NCBI GenBank assembly: GCA_031002005.1
Contig: JARYHS010009186.1
Span: 184,352,437-184,416,436 of the forward strand
Direction of reading: 5' to 3'
Source: Vandiemenella viatica
Lineage: Eukaryota > Arthropoda > Insecta > Orthoptera > Morabidae
DNA: 64,000 bases
Shown here: positions 1 through 11,619 of the stretch, piece after piece
How the letters are laid out: every line of letters starts with the position of its first letter
Position numbering within the stretch: the stretch's first letter is position 1
Notes under the pieces: generated by a model
What the model saw: the letters and a program-made list of their open reading frames with translations, nothing else
Database searches by the model: none
Told to the model about the DNA's origin: nothing
Translations under genes and position numbers: made by a program

Positions 1-775
1 ATTGGTGAAGTATAAATGTCTGATAAGGCTGGTTCGCACTACGCTAATAATTCAGTCGAGTGGCAAGTATTTTAGTAGTTAAATTAGATGCTGCTGCTCA
101 AAAATCGTTCGCACAACGGTCAAAAGTGCAGTTGGTAAGTTTCGCGGTATTTTGCCAAACGAACAAGCTACAACGCAGTCATGTGAATGAGCTGATACAG
201 CTTATGTTAATCGCAATTTTAGAAGAGGTGAATGAAGAAGTTTATGCGATAAAAAAAGCAATGAGTATGAAAATGGGTTAATAGAAGGGATGAACTAGAA
301 TCTACAAATTGACTTCTGAAGGAATTAGCATTAGAGGATCCCTAAGAATAGTTAGAGAATGTCCATAAGTTGTGTTATTGAAAATGCAGTCGTAAATTCA
401 GCATGAAGATACGGTACCTACTTAAGAAGCGTAATTCCTGCAATTACAAAATTACAGGCAGTTCTCTAGTTTATTGCCATCGGATATAGTTTAAGGACAC
501 TCACTCCTCGTATTTATACACGGAAAATCAGCTATATCCTAATTCATCACAGCGTGAATGAATCTATAAAACATTAAAGGAATTGAAGTTATGTTTCGTA
601 GAGATGTGTCCAGTAAACTTAATCATTTTGCTGAAGGAATATAAACTGTTTCAGTACCTGCGCCTAAATTTTTGTACAACTTTTTTTAAATTCTGCGAGT
701 AGATCATTCTAAAAAGGTTTTTTTTCGCGTTAGGTAGTACTTCTAATAAAAATAGTAATAATATCTCATTGTATA
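1..775. other. Left-edge AT-rich DNA, no recognised feature
   Basis: A 73-codon open frame at 60-281 (+) resembles no family I know, has ordinary AT-rich composition and lacks a clear splice context, although GGTAAGT occurs at 134-140. I see no repeat boundary here. A partial exon cannot be excluded. Confidence 0.4.
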
Positions 776-783
776 ATCTAGAT

Positions 784-1413
784 CAGTGTTTCCGGGGGGC
801 AATTTGGTTTTTTTAGGGGGGCAATATAGAAATTGACTTGATACGGCTTTACCACTTTCTCTTCTGGTTATTTAAATACAATGCTAGATATAGATACAAA
901 ATATAGCAAAAAAGTAAATTCTTAAAACAGTGCTGTAAATAATTATTAGGTTTAGTTTAGTGTGATGTTAGCAAAATATATCATCTGGATGATTTGAGTA
1001 GTCAACTTGACCTTTTCGGGATTCACCGAGTAATGTGCCGCCTGTCTCGGCCTGTTATCAGTAAATGATTTACTGATAAAAAAAAATCGACTGGATATAT
1101 CACAACGTGGAGACTTGAGATTAAAGCTTACTAAATTGGAGCCTAATATAATATCTGTATGTCAAGCATCAAGCGCAAGGATCACACTAAATTGCCATAA
1201 TAAATCTTTTGAATTTGAATTTTAGTATTTCATTATATGTTTTTTAATTTTACCTACTGTGTTTTATGACAATATTAAGGTGTTATCTTTCAAAAATCAT
1301 CCTATATGATTTTAGTTAATAACAAATAATTTTTTATTTAAAATTATGTATGGGGGGGGGGGCAAAAAAATGTTAAAAGTGGGACATGACCTAAAAAAGG
1401 TTGGGAAACACTG
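784..1413. mobile_element. Non-autonomous hAT element (630 bp)
   Basis: The ends are inverted: CAGTGTTTCC at the left and GGGAAACACTG at the right. They are flanked by an identical 8-bp direct repeat, ATCTAGAT, at 776-783 and 1414-1421. A CAGTG-type terminus with an 8-bp duplication centred on TA is the hallmark of the hAT superfamily (Ac/Buster type). The interior has no transposase frame, so it must have been mobilised in trans. It contains G runs (near 797-825 and 1351-1362) and an 11-bp-arm hairpin at about 1058-1080. The perfect target duplication suggests a moderate age. Assignment to hAT is firm; the subfamily is inferred only from the duplication pattern. Confidence 0.85.
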
Positions 1414-1421
1414 ATCTAGAT

Positions 1422-2324
1422 GCTATTGTAATAAAATTGTTCACGAAGCAGATGTTTTTAATTTTCAATTTATTTCTCACCAAATATAGATATGTTTATT
1501 GTATTTTCCAAATCCATGTGTGCAGATTACTTCCTTTGTTTGTTTTTATAATGTGGGGACTTAATTTTCTATAAGCATTTATGGTCTACAGCGAAACGAC
1601 ATTTTTGCTGCAGCCAATGAACTCGACTTTAACAATAGTTTAGACTTTAGCCGATGAGCTAGTGGGCAGTAGTTTAGTCGGAAAAATCCGTGATATTATT
1701 GTGTTGAAAAAAAAGAAAAGGCACGTTTATAATAAGACGCAATCTTTAATTATTTAAAATACCAATTTATTTAATTTGTTTTTAATCAGATACAAAATTT
1801 CTTATTCAAGTTTCTTCCTGTTTTATACATTTTGACATACTCGAATTTTTAATATTGCTAATTATATCGTAAGAAAATCTATTTAATGCTAGTGTTTCTA
1901 AAGTTTTAACTCTCTATAACCCAACATATGTTAAACCAAATTCCGTATTTTACAAAGTTTATTTTTCGGTGGATTCGGAACACAACCACTATTTTCATAA
2001 GTTGAATGAAAATAATTTTCAAAACGAATCATTATCACTCATGGCATTACATATATATAGCTACTAATAAAAATTATTACAATTTTTTGCAAAATAATCA
2101 TTATGACGCATCTAGAGATAACTCTGAATTATTACAGCCAGTTAATATATGTTCAATTTCACGTCCTGACGTATAGTAGTTTTTCAAAAAATTTACCACA
2201 AAAATCAAAAAATTGGTGGTTAGTGTCACTCGCCGTAATAAGATCAGTGAAAGATTCTGACTTAAAAAGTTTGTGGACACATACAGTCCAGGTCGGAAAA
2301 AAATTTTAGTGGGGCACAACTGAT
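1422..2324. other. AT-rich spacer
   Basis: About 900 bp of AT-rich sequence with no open frame of interest, no inverted termini and no recognisable repeat. I see nothing in it. Confidence 0.4.
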
Positions 2325-2334
2325 GAATGATATT

Positions 2335-2400
2335 ATTATTATTATTTTTAACTGCTTAACGTCTCCTATAACAACTAGGTCTTTAGAGACGGGAAAGGAT

Positions 2401-2432
<32 letters not shown>

Positions 2433-2607
2433 AAGGATTGGGAAGGGAATTCCCCCATGGCCTTTTGAAGGAAGCATCCCGGCAGTCACCTGGAGTGATT
2501 TGGGGGAAACCATGGAAAACCCAAATCTGGATGCCCGGACGGGGATTCGAACCGCTGTCCTCCCGATGGGAGGCCAGAACGCTAGGCGTTACACCACTAC
2601 GCTCGGT
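2335..2607 (-). mobile_element. SINE-A copy, tRNA-derived, full length
   Basis: Read on the minus strand it starts ACCGAGCGTAGTGG (box A region), carries the box B match GGTTCGAATCCCC, continues with the conserved body (ATCCAGATTTGGGTTTTCC, CACTCCAGG, GGATGCTTCCTTC) and ends with CCCGTCTCTAAAGACCT and an AT-rich tail. Direct repeats GAATGATATT at 2325-2334 and 2608-2617 are target-site duplications, showing insertion by target-primed reverse transcription. The family's C-rich segment has grown into a run of 31 G on the plus strand (2401-2431). The proline- and glycine-rich open frames here are artefacts of that run. Confidence 0.9.
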
Positions 2608-2787
2608 GAATGATATTGTATCGGATTTCCAGCATAGGAGTAGTAATAAAAGAACGAAAATGTCAGCATTGTACACGCTTTCATTAGGTATGAATTCATT
2701 GTGAGAAATATTTCTTCATTTTTTTCCAGTCAGAAAAGGAAAGTTTGAATTAATATTGTAAACACTTCAGGAATTTGTTAAATATCA

Positions 2788-2905
2788 CCTCAGAATTTGT
2801 TAAATTCTACATTTCTTGGCTACAGGGTATAGGGGATGGTGTAGCTCCTCAGAATTTGTAAAATTTAAACCACATCGCTACAGGATATGGGGGACGGGAA
2901 TCATA
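2788..2905. repeat. Two-copy tandem duplication, about 58 bp unit
   Basis: CCTCAGAATTTGT followed by (G/C)CTACAGG-TATAGGGGA(T/C)GG occurs twice, starting near 2788 and 2847. The copies are diverged by several substitutions. It is a short local duplication with no coding content. Confidence 0.5.
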
Positions 2906-3501
2906 CAGAAGCCGATACTGCAGCGGATATCCGAATATAGGGCGATTTGAAATCTGAAAAGTAATTCAACATATATAAACGGCTCTAATATATAGCTAAT
3001 AATAGAAAACAACTTTTAAACTCACCTGAATCATTGCAATCCTTAATAGTTCATCTGGTAAACACGCGATTTTTGTTACGTGACAATGTCATTTTACTAC
3101 AGTTTTCGACGCGGTAAAAACCATTAATAATAATAATTAAATAGTATAAACAAAATCTTGCAATATTAAACTCGGGATATATAGTTTAAAGCAGTTAAAA
3201 GTAAGAAATACAAAGTTTTTAATTAATCAGCACTTTCAAAAATTAAATATTACACGGTTAAAAGCATTTTGGGTATTAAATGAAATGACGGTACTTACAA
3301 CTTAAATCCTTTCTGAACACTGTGTGAAACTTGATAATAATAATAAAAATAGTAATAGTTTGGAAAATCTGCCCATTCCCAGGTGTGGAGAGTTGAAGCA
3401 GTTGAAGGGCTAATTTATGGGAATAGACCTCCTTTACAAATGTTACTCCTAAATTTTCCTCACATATTCAGTTATGCTTCTTTGCTAACAGATCACTTTG
3501 C

Positions 3502-3636
3502 GAAAGAAGGAGGGCAGCAGCAACACAAAACAACACATAAACATAGAAAAAAACAATATTCCAGGTTAACCCAAAAAAATTGTTTTTTTTTCTGTGTTTG
3601 TGTGTTGTTTTGTGTTGCTGCTGCCCTCTTCCTTTC
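3502..3636. repeat. Long hairpin / foldback, about 57-bp arms
   Basis: The arm at 3502-3558 (begins GAAAGAAGGAGGGCAGCAGC) is the near-perfect reverse complement of 3579-3636 (ends GCTGCTGCCCTCTTCCTTTC), separated by about 20 bases. The two arms differ at only a handful of positions. Open frames crossing it are by-products. No target duplication could be fixed outside the arms. It could be a small foldback element or an inverted duplication created during replication. Confidence 0.8.
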
Positions 3637-3639
3637 ATC

Positions 3640-4540
3640 TTTGGTGAGTATTGGGTGTAGTTTATCTGTAACCTTCGATCATGGACGTATCCAACAAGGG
3701 GCAGAGGGGGGGGGGGGGGGGGGGGGGCTGCTGCCTTCGCCCCTAGAAGAAAATTAAGTTGCCTTCAGTATGCTCGACGAGTGAAGAACTGACTGGGGGA
3801 AGAGAAAGATTGACTGGATTATGCCTGAAGAGTGTGCATCAAAATTTCGCGAAAGAACACCGTGAGATGTTGACAAACAAAGTTATTGAAAAAATTTTCT
3901 GAGAATCCCAAGACAGTTAAAACTTACATAAAAACTGAGTAACGATCTTACGTAATTTACTACGAGTACATAGCGGGTACCTTACATTAAGTGGTTGGAT
4001 TACTATAATTAATCAAATAATAAAAATAGTTTCCTCAAGAGGATTGAGTTTCATTTTGTAAGAAATAATCATGTTTCACTCCCCCACCACACTTCCTCAA
4101 AACCAATATGAGTTGCCCCCATCCCCCCCCCCCCCCCCAGTTCAGATCTTTCCCTCCTCTAGTTCTGATTCTGGATATGGCCTTGATTTCCATATAAATA
4201 TTGCCTTGCAGCAGTTCTTTCCTTCCATTGTTACCGAGATCACTTTGCAAGTTTCTTATTATTATTAATTACATAAGAGCATAAACACTGGTTGCAATTT
4301 GCACAGCTATTAATCGCTGTGTGTAATATTACTTTGAGTTTTTTGCTGTTTGTGGTACATTTTTCAGAACTTAGATACTTATTTTTTTTAATAATGCTTT
4401 TTTAGTTAGCATTCTTCATCTTTAAATAACATTCCCATTTCAGCCAGCAGTTGTAATTTTACTTCCTAAGTAACAGAATTCAATTAATTCTCTTATTACA
4501 TTTGATTCTATTTTTATATTTGAAATATTGTTATTGTAAT
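3640..4540. other. Spacer with G22 and C16 homopolymers
   Basis: Contains a run of 22 G at 3706-3727, embedded in GTATCCAACAAGGGGCAGA..CTGCTGCCTTCGCCCC, and a run of 16 C at 4123-4138. The flanks of the first look like an old G-rich repeat but I could not prove an element boundary. The remainder is AT-rich with no recognised feature. Confidence 0.4.
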
Positions 4541-7480
4541 CATCTAGGCTGCATTTCTTTAGTTTTGTCTTGCTTAGATTTACATTTCATCCATATCATC
4601 AGAATTTGTTCATGCCCTTCTCTAATTTCTCAATATCCTTACTCTGCTCAGCTGTAAGTGAAATCTTTCTTTCACTTTCTTTATTCTTCTACTAGATACA
4701 TATTGATCGAGATAGATTACAACCCTTGATTACAACTTCCTCCAGGGTTGCCAGAATAACATAAGTATGATGGGTAGCAGTACACAACCAAGAAATTTTG
4801 GGTGTGTGTTTTACCCAACCTGGAATTTGAGAATTACTGAGTGCATGACGTGCTTAGAGAGAAAGAAGTGAGAGAAAGAGGGAGAGGGAAGAGGAGTCCG
4901 GCTGAGCATAGACTTAATTTTAATAGACTGTATGTTTTTTAAAGTAATATAACCTATTAACATTTTCAGTGGGGGACCCCTTTTGTCTGACTACCCTAAC
5001 GGGCCTAACATGATCCAATGGTCCTGACCTCGTCTCATATGCTTCCTAACAGTTTCTTGTACCTCATAATTCTCTTCTTTTAGAGTAGCCCCTTATTCTT
5101 ACAGAAATACATTTTTTTTCTTTAGACTTAATATTTTAGAGCTCACTTCTTTAAAAATAATAAAATCTTGTTATATTTAACATTATCTATAGATGAAATA
5201 TAGTCTTCGCGGGTTTTCCGCCGTATGTTGTTGAAGAGAGACAACAAAACCCGCGAAGACTATATTTCATCGATACGCCGTGAAAGCCTCGTTCTCGACA
5301 TTATCTATAGACCCGATAAAAGTATTCTATCTTTTCTTGTTTAGACCTTCCAGTATTAATATTAAGGCCAAAAAATGTTTTCTCATACCCCAGTTTTTCT
5401 AAACTCAAACTCATGTTTCTAATATGTCTCCTACTATTATTTCTGTTTTTCTTAGTATTATTCTAATCAGAAATTTTGAAGTGTGGAATTTAGACCTACA
5501 GTGTATAATTTTTACATTTGTCTGCTTGTGCTTTTGATACTTTTATTAACATCAATAGGAATCTCTCCTGTTTTGTAATCATTTAATGCAGTTTGTTTAT
5601 TGATTCCTTCCCCTTCAAGAGATTTCAGAAGTGCTGTTCGTCAGTTTCTATTTTAACACATTACCTCTAAAAACAGCATTATCTTTGCTGTCAACATGCT
5701 ACTGCTCAAATCATCCCCATCACACAGTTACTCTATATATTATTTCCATCATTAACTCTATCTTCTGCATTTAAAAACAATTCCTCCAAAACCCCTTTAA
5801 TTTTTATAATGTTTTCTACATTTCTCCATTTTTTGATAGGCTGCATTTACTTTACCTAAAACCATTTCCTTTAGTAGTTCTTCGAAGTTTTCTTGCAACC
5901 AGCTTTCATTTTCATTATCACATTTCTGTTTATTTTATTTTTAAAATATCTGTACCAATATCCTTCTATATAATTGTTAAAATTTTTGTTTCTTTATCTC
6001 TGATACATCAACTCCAAAATTTCTTATGTTTCCTAATGCTTAATGTTACTTTACCAGCTTTGATTATCTCTCTCATCAGTGCTTTACAATCTTATTCTGT
6101 AGAGATTCCTACAGAATTATCTACAATTTTTTCTTGCATGTGAGATTCTTTTGATTTGTTCCCTACCTTAAATCTTAAGTCCATTGATTTTCAGCCTTCA
6201 AAACTGTCCCATTGTGATCACAACTTATATGAAATATTGGGTATTTGTACAATCTAGAACTGAATCCCTGTTTAGCCATAATATAATCTAACCGATATCA
6301 GCATATATTCTGCTCGTTTCCATGCGTATATCCATAGTCCATTAGTCTTAGATAGTGTGTTTCATATGATCAGCCAGTATTTTTCATAAAAATCTATCAA
6401 TGATTTCTCACTCATTTCTTTCTCTGAGATCAAAATGTCCTAAAATATTCATCTCTTTCCTTCTCCCACATCATATTCCATTTAGTAGATTTTCATTTCT
6501 CTTCCCATATTGTATAAAATCTTTATTTTCCTCCTACATTTCTGTATTTCCTCTTCAAATTTATTCTGTCACTAAACTATTCATAATAACTTACCCATTT
6601 CCCTATTCTCATTTTTATCACAGTCCTAGTTTTTATGCTAACTGAACTCAAACTCTCTAATCCCAACATCTAATTTGAGTTTCTCCAGCCTCATGACATG
6701 TCACTGAGGAGTATATACTTAGAGATCTGATGGGTACCCATTTTACCCTTAGAATATTTCACCCAGCAACAATTCACCATTCCATATGTAATTTTGGAGG
6801 ATTAAATGTACTCTGGATTACCCTTTCAGTTTTTAATGCAGTGACTTCTCATTAACTTCTCCATAGTAATGCTTTTGATCATTCTGATATATGCCTATAG
6901 GGCCAGTTTTCCAACCAGAAGGGCCAGAGGACATCCTGGATCACTTTCCACTCCACCTTCTTTTCCAGAGGCAATTGAAATGGAGTAGGAAATATTTCAG
7001 TTCCAAGTGCCCCATCCACATTATAAGATGCACAGGTGAAGGTGAGGCAGACATTTGGTTTGAAGAAACTAACGTAGTGTCCCCAAAATTCCTAAATTCC
7101 TCTACACACGTACTGTAACCTTTAGTGAATTTTAATTATTAATTTTTCAGTTTCTAGGTATTTCACCAGCATTTCCCTCAATTTTTATTCCAGTACTGTT
7201 TACTAATAAAAACCAAAATATTCTCACTCCCTTATGCTGGAAATGAAATAATAGTTTCCCTTCCAGATATCACTCCCAATTCTTCTACCAGTGTCCAACC
7301 ATACCTCAATTATTGACATATGCATTCCAGTACTCTCTTCCCTATCTCCTGTATTTCAGCCACTCTAAATTGAGATAATTTCTTATATCTTATTATCATT
7401 TACTGAGAATGTGTTCCAGAAATTTCACAGACAAATCTGGCAGCACCTTTTTGTACCTGTTCAACATTATATGAAGTAAA
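4540..7480 (-). pseudogene. Decayed LINE, endonuclease-like region recognisable
   Basis: Conceptual translation of the minus strand, allowing frameshifts, gives residues resembling the apurinic-endonuclease domain of non-LTR retrotransposons. A GDFN-like stretch (GHFDLRERNE) lies near 6400-6440, followed within about 250 bp by YTHGNEQN..RLDYIMA and then CDHNG, in the family order GDFN, Y-T-H..R-x-D-Y-I, SDH. These lie about 6190-6440. Upstream (to 7480) and downstream (to 4540) the strand is purine-rich with fragmentary linker-like frames, but no convincing reverse-transcriptase box survives. The outer limits are therefore estimates. A separate hairpin insertion splits it at 5180-5310. It could be two old LINE fragments rather than one copy. 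Confidence 0.4.
5193..5297. mobile_element. 105-bp hairpin insertion with 13-bp target duplication
   Basis: Flanked by the identical 13-mer ACATTATCTATAG at 5180-5192 and 5298-5310. Inside, ATGAAATATAGTCTTCGCGG followed by GTTTT pairs with AAAAC followed by CCGCGAAGACTATATTTCAT, leaving a roughly 28-base loop and a short unpaired tail (CGATACGCCGTGAAAGCCTCG). A 13-bp duplication is longer than DNA transposons make (2-9 bp) and is in the range produced by LINE-type reverse transcription, so an RNA intermediate is inferred. There is no coding capacity. Confidence 0.8.
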
Positions 7481-7789
7481 TTTCTGTTCCCTTGCATTTT
7501 AATCATGTTCCTTGCCCAGCGTACATTCTGTACATGTAGATAAGTTACCAATAATTATATCCATCCTTCTAACATATTTGAAGTCCACTCAAAAACTGTT
7601 TGGACTATCGTTGTACATTGATGTCAGTAAATCTTTTATTCCAGTAGATGTTACAGATTTAATTGTTAACAGTAAAATTAAGCCATTCTTCATCTGAAGG
7701 TCTTATTTTTACAGTAAAAAGTAAAATAATTTAAAATAATAAAAACAGGAAGTACTCACTGTTCTAACATTACTAAAAAGGAGGAGGCT

Positions 7790-9940
7790 CTCAATTCGTC
7801 TGTATTTTTTTTTTTTTTTTTTTTTGTTCAGTATTATCTTCGCCAAATTTTGAACCGATTTAAATGAAATTTTTTTAGTGGATAGGGTATACCTCCAAAG
7901 TGGTCCCATATGAATTTAATTGAGAAACCACCTCTTCTACCCCCTTCCACCCCTTAATTTTTATACAAATCCACATTTTTTATTCGATCTCGATGAAACT
8001 TTGGACATATATAGCCAAAAATAAAGAAAAAATACTGTCAATTTTTGGTTTAAAAAACTGAACCCCTCTCCCCCTATCCACCCCCTAAATTTTTACAAAG
8101 TTCTTTATACAAAGCTACAGTTGACACCATTTTACTGGTCTCCATTAAAGTTGGCATATACATGTAATTTTCATGGAGAATCTGACCAAAACATAAATAA
8201 ATAAAAAACCACCCTCTCCCCTTTACACCCCTTAATTTTTATACAAACCCACATTTTTTATCCGATTTTGAAACTTTTGGACATGTATAGTCAAAAATAA
8301 AGAGAAAAATACTGTCAACTTTTGGTTTGAAAAAACTGAAGCCCTCTCCCCCTATCCACCCCCTAAATTTTTACCAATGTTCTTTATACAAAGCTACAGT
8401 CGACACATTTAACTGGTCTCCATTAAAGTTGGCATATACATGTAATTTTTCATGGAGAAGGTTTCTGACCAAAAAAAATTAAATAAATAAATAAACCACC
8501 CCATGTCTCCCTTTACACCCCTTAATTTTATAGAAATCTACATTTCTTATCTGATTTTTATTGAACTTTGCCCATGTATACTTTAAAACAAAGAGAAAAA
8601 TCCTGTCAATTTGGTTTGCCAATGCTCAACCTCTTTCCCTCCTTCAACCCCATTAACTTATGTCATGTTCTTTATAAAAAAGGCTACAGTCGCGATTGTT
8701 TGACCGATTACCATGAAAGTTGGTGCTTATATGTATTTTTTAATGAAGAGGTGTCTGGCCAAAGATCTAAAAACACCCCCCCTCCCCATTAAAACCGCTT
8801 AATTTTTATACACAACCACAGTTTTTATCCGGTTTAGACAGAATTTGGCAAATTTTTATTATAAAACAAAGAGAAAAATAATGACAACTCTTGGTTTGAA
8901 AAAACTGAACCCCTCTCCCATTTCAACCCCCTTGGTTTTTGTCAATTTCTTTTTATAAAGCTACAGTCGACAGCATTTGACCGATCTTTATGAAAATTGG
9001 CGCATATATATGTAATTTTTTATGGATAAGATTTCTGGCCAAACTATAAAAAAACTATCCTAGCTCCCCTTCCCTTAATATTTGTACAAAACCAACATTT
9101 TAAATCAAATTCGGTGGAACATAGCATGCGTATACTTTAAAACAAACAGAAAAATACTGTCCACATAACTTTCACAAAAACGCAAACCCTATCCCCCTTT
9201 CTACCCCTCTAATTACTGTCAATGTTCTTTATACAAAGCTAACCGTTTCTTTCTGATTTTGAAGGAAGTATGCACATGTATACCGCAAAAACAAACAGAA
9301 AAATACTATCTACATTTGGTTTCGAGAGTCCAACTCCGCTCCTTCACTTCCATCCTTTAATCTACAGTTTCTATCCGATTCTGAAGGAAATATGCACATG
9401 TATAACTTTAAAACATGCAGACAATTGTGTTTAAATTAGGTTGCAGAAGCCCAACCCCTCTACCTTTCTACCCCCACACCTCCTAATTTCCAATGTTCTT
9501 TATAGATACCTACATTTTTATCAGATTTACATGAAATACTGCACATGTATACTTAAAACCAAAGAGAAACATAGTGTCTACATTCTGTTTACAAAACCCT
9601 ACACTCACTCCCTTACCCCATTTAATTTTGCAAATGTTCTTTACACAAAAGCTAAAGTTTTTATCTGGTTTTGATGGAAATTTGCACATGTAAACTTTCA
9701 AACAAAGAGAAAAATACTGCCCACACTAGCTTTACAAAAACCAAACTACTCTTCGTCTCCACACCCCTTAATTGTTTTTTATATATACCGACAGTTTTAT
9801 CTGATATTAATAGAAATTTACACACGTATACTTTAAAATCAAACAGAAAAGGTAGTCTACATTTGGTATACAAAAGCCCAATCTCTCTTCCCCTTTACCC
9901 TCATCCCTTTTAATTTCCAATGTTCTTTACAAAAATCCCG
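7790..9940. repeat. Diverged tandem array, 280-bp dimers becoming 140-bp monomers
   Basis: The motif CTACAG, inside AAAGCTACAGT, recurs at 8115, 8394, 8684 and 8961, with a variant at 9238, so the spacing is 277-290 bp. From 9360 the corresponding landmark recurs at about 9361, 9508, 9651 and 9788, a spacing of 137-147 bp. Each half unit contains a purine-rich Rossmann-free string such as TTTGATGAAACTTTGCACATGTATA-like text, an AACAAAGAGAAAAATACTGTC-like block and a CCCCTCT..ACCCCTTAAT pyrimidine block, showing that the 280-bp unit is an A-B dimer of the 140-bp monomer. Short open frames across it are not conserved between units, so it is non-coding. The left end begins near a run of T at 7806-7825. 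Family unknown. Confidence 0.8.
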
Positions 9941-10409
9941 TCAAAATCAATTAAGCTATTTTTAAGTCATGGTATAATATTTATAAAATAAATGTGTCAT
10001 AATGTTTCAATATGTACTTCAGATTTCAACTTGGATCCAAAGCTTTCACGTTGTGAAAACCAATTAAAAATATATATTTTCTGTGTGATGCCGGAACAAA
10101 CAGATATATTCCAGAGACAGATTTCTGTATGTGATATGTATTAATGCCCAGATGTTACATGTTTCGGTTATCGACCAGCAGCTTTAACAGATTTTATGAT
10201 AAGATCCAAAGTAGCCTGGATCAAAATGTATACTGACATTCCTTAACACAACATCCAATTCACCCCGCCCTGGAAATTGTTGTGGTATATAAAGACAGAA
10301 TTCTTCTTTGATAGCAAATGCTTAAATCTCTGAGCTACCAGGAAGTTCATAAAATGGGAACTGCTGTGGGATATTTAAAATTCAAAACAAACTATAATAC
10401 CACTAAAAA
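9941..10409. other. Spacer right of the tandem array
   Basis: AT-rich sequence with no gene or repeat that I recognise. Confidence 0.4.
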
Positions 10410-10428
10410 TTTAAAAATAAAATAATTG

Positions 10429-10462
<34 letters not shown>

Positions 10463-11166
10463 CAACAACAACATAAAAACCGCCTACAAAAAATGCACTA
10501 AAAATTTTCAAATAACTTTATACCTTGCTTAGGAAAAAGTAAATCTAAATGGACAATATTTTGCATTACTGTCATTGAAATTTTTACATTAATTAGTTAT
10601 TATTGGAGTCGGTGCCAGTGAAAGCAAGATAAACAAAAACAAAAAAACAAAAAAAAACAATAAGGAATAACTATAATACATAAAAACTCATGTTACTGCT
10701 TACCTACAATTAATGCTAGAAACATGCTGAAACATACAGATGATACGCCGATATTATACTAACTGTAAATCGTTTACTGCATGTTGCAGCCTACCAACTG
10801 AGACTGTAGCGCCAGTGATATGCCTGGATGACCAATAATATCGATCCATAGGTTAAAATACTGTTAATTTGTTTCCCTAAGCTGTCTCCCTCAATAACAC
10901 TATATGCCTCACGAAATCCTGTAAAATATTGGGAATTTTTGTTCGTACTCCCCGTTTCGCCTCTAAGACCAAAAGAAGTTCTTCGCGATGTGACAGCTGG
11001 CACCGACTCCAAAAATAACTAATTAATGTAAAAATTTCAATGACAGTAATGCAAAATATAGTTCATTTAGATTAATTTTTCCTAAGCAAGGTATAAGGTT
11101 ATTTTAAAATTTTTATTTTTTTTTATTTCGGTTTTGATGTTTTTTTAAACAATTATTTTATTTATA
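10410..11166. mobile_element. Element with long (about 120-200 bp) inverted arms
   Basis: The left arm, clear from 10497 to 10617 (ends GGAGTCGGTGCCAG), is about 90 percent identical to the reverse complement of 10997-11118 (begins CTGGCACCGACTCC). Homology continues outward through the run of A at 10436-10462 to AAATAAAATAATTGTTT at the left (10413-10430) and its complement near 11147-11163. The core (10620-10996) has a 73-codon minus-strand open frame at 10791-11012 with no recognised domain. This is the architecture of a foldback or long-TIR non-autonomous element. The target duplication is not resolvable in the AT-rich flanks. Confidence 0.75.
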
Positions 11167-11619
11167 AAGGGTTAAAAGGAACATACCAATTTGTTCTCTG
11201 ATAAAATATTTAAAGATAATTAAAAATGACATAAAGGTTTTATACTTGCATTTTAATACAATATATTACCTATGTTCAGTAAGGAGAAATATGTACCTTG
11301 ATGGGTGCATCTGTACACTTGTTTATATTACAGATAATCATCATGTGTTGTGTATCTCTAAACTGGTTAAAGGCTTTAACCAGCTTTTCCATAAAATTTT
11401 AAATTAAACACATAGACAAATTCCATGCAAATTTGAAGCTTTCAAAGCTCTTCCGAAGAAAGAAATAAAGGATGTATGGTAATATAGGTTTGGAGACCAT
11501 GAAGGTTAGTTTAGCTGCCATTTTAACAGTTTCTATTTGCTGCCTACCTTGTAACGGGGACCACCTACATTTTAACATGGAATACAAACCATTGTAGCAT
11601 TCTGGCATACTTCTCATTC
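11167..11619. other. Spacer, possible unidentified minus-strand frame
   Basis: The minus strand is open from about 11610 down to 11399, continuous with the shadow of the adjacent LINE. It matches no family that I know. Otherwise nothing is seen. Confidence 0.3.

Noticed and set aside
1..281. 5' exon of a gene entering from the left edge
   Set aside because: A 73-codon frame with no recognised domain and only a weak donor-like site; cannot be supported from the window alone.
2262..2676. Poly-proline and poly-glycine open frames
   Set aside because: Created by the 31-base G run inside a SINE; they change between frames and are non-coding.
3685..4170. One element bounded by the G22 and C16 tracts as inverted ends
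   Set aside because: Apart from the homopolymers the flanks do not match in inverted orientation and no target duplication is visible.
7790..9940. CRISPR-like or protein-coding repeat array
   Set aside because: Repeat units are 140-280 bp, contiguous and diverged, without unique spacers; eukaryotic context.
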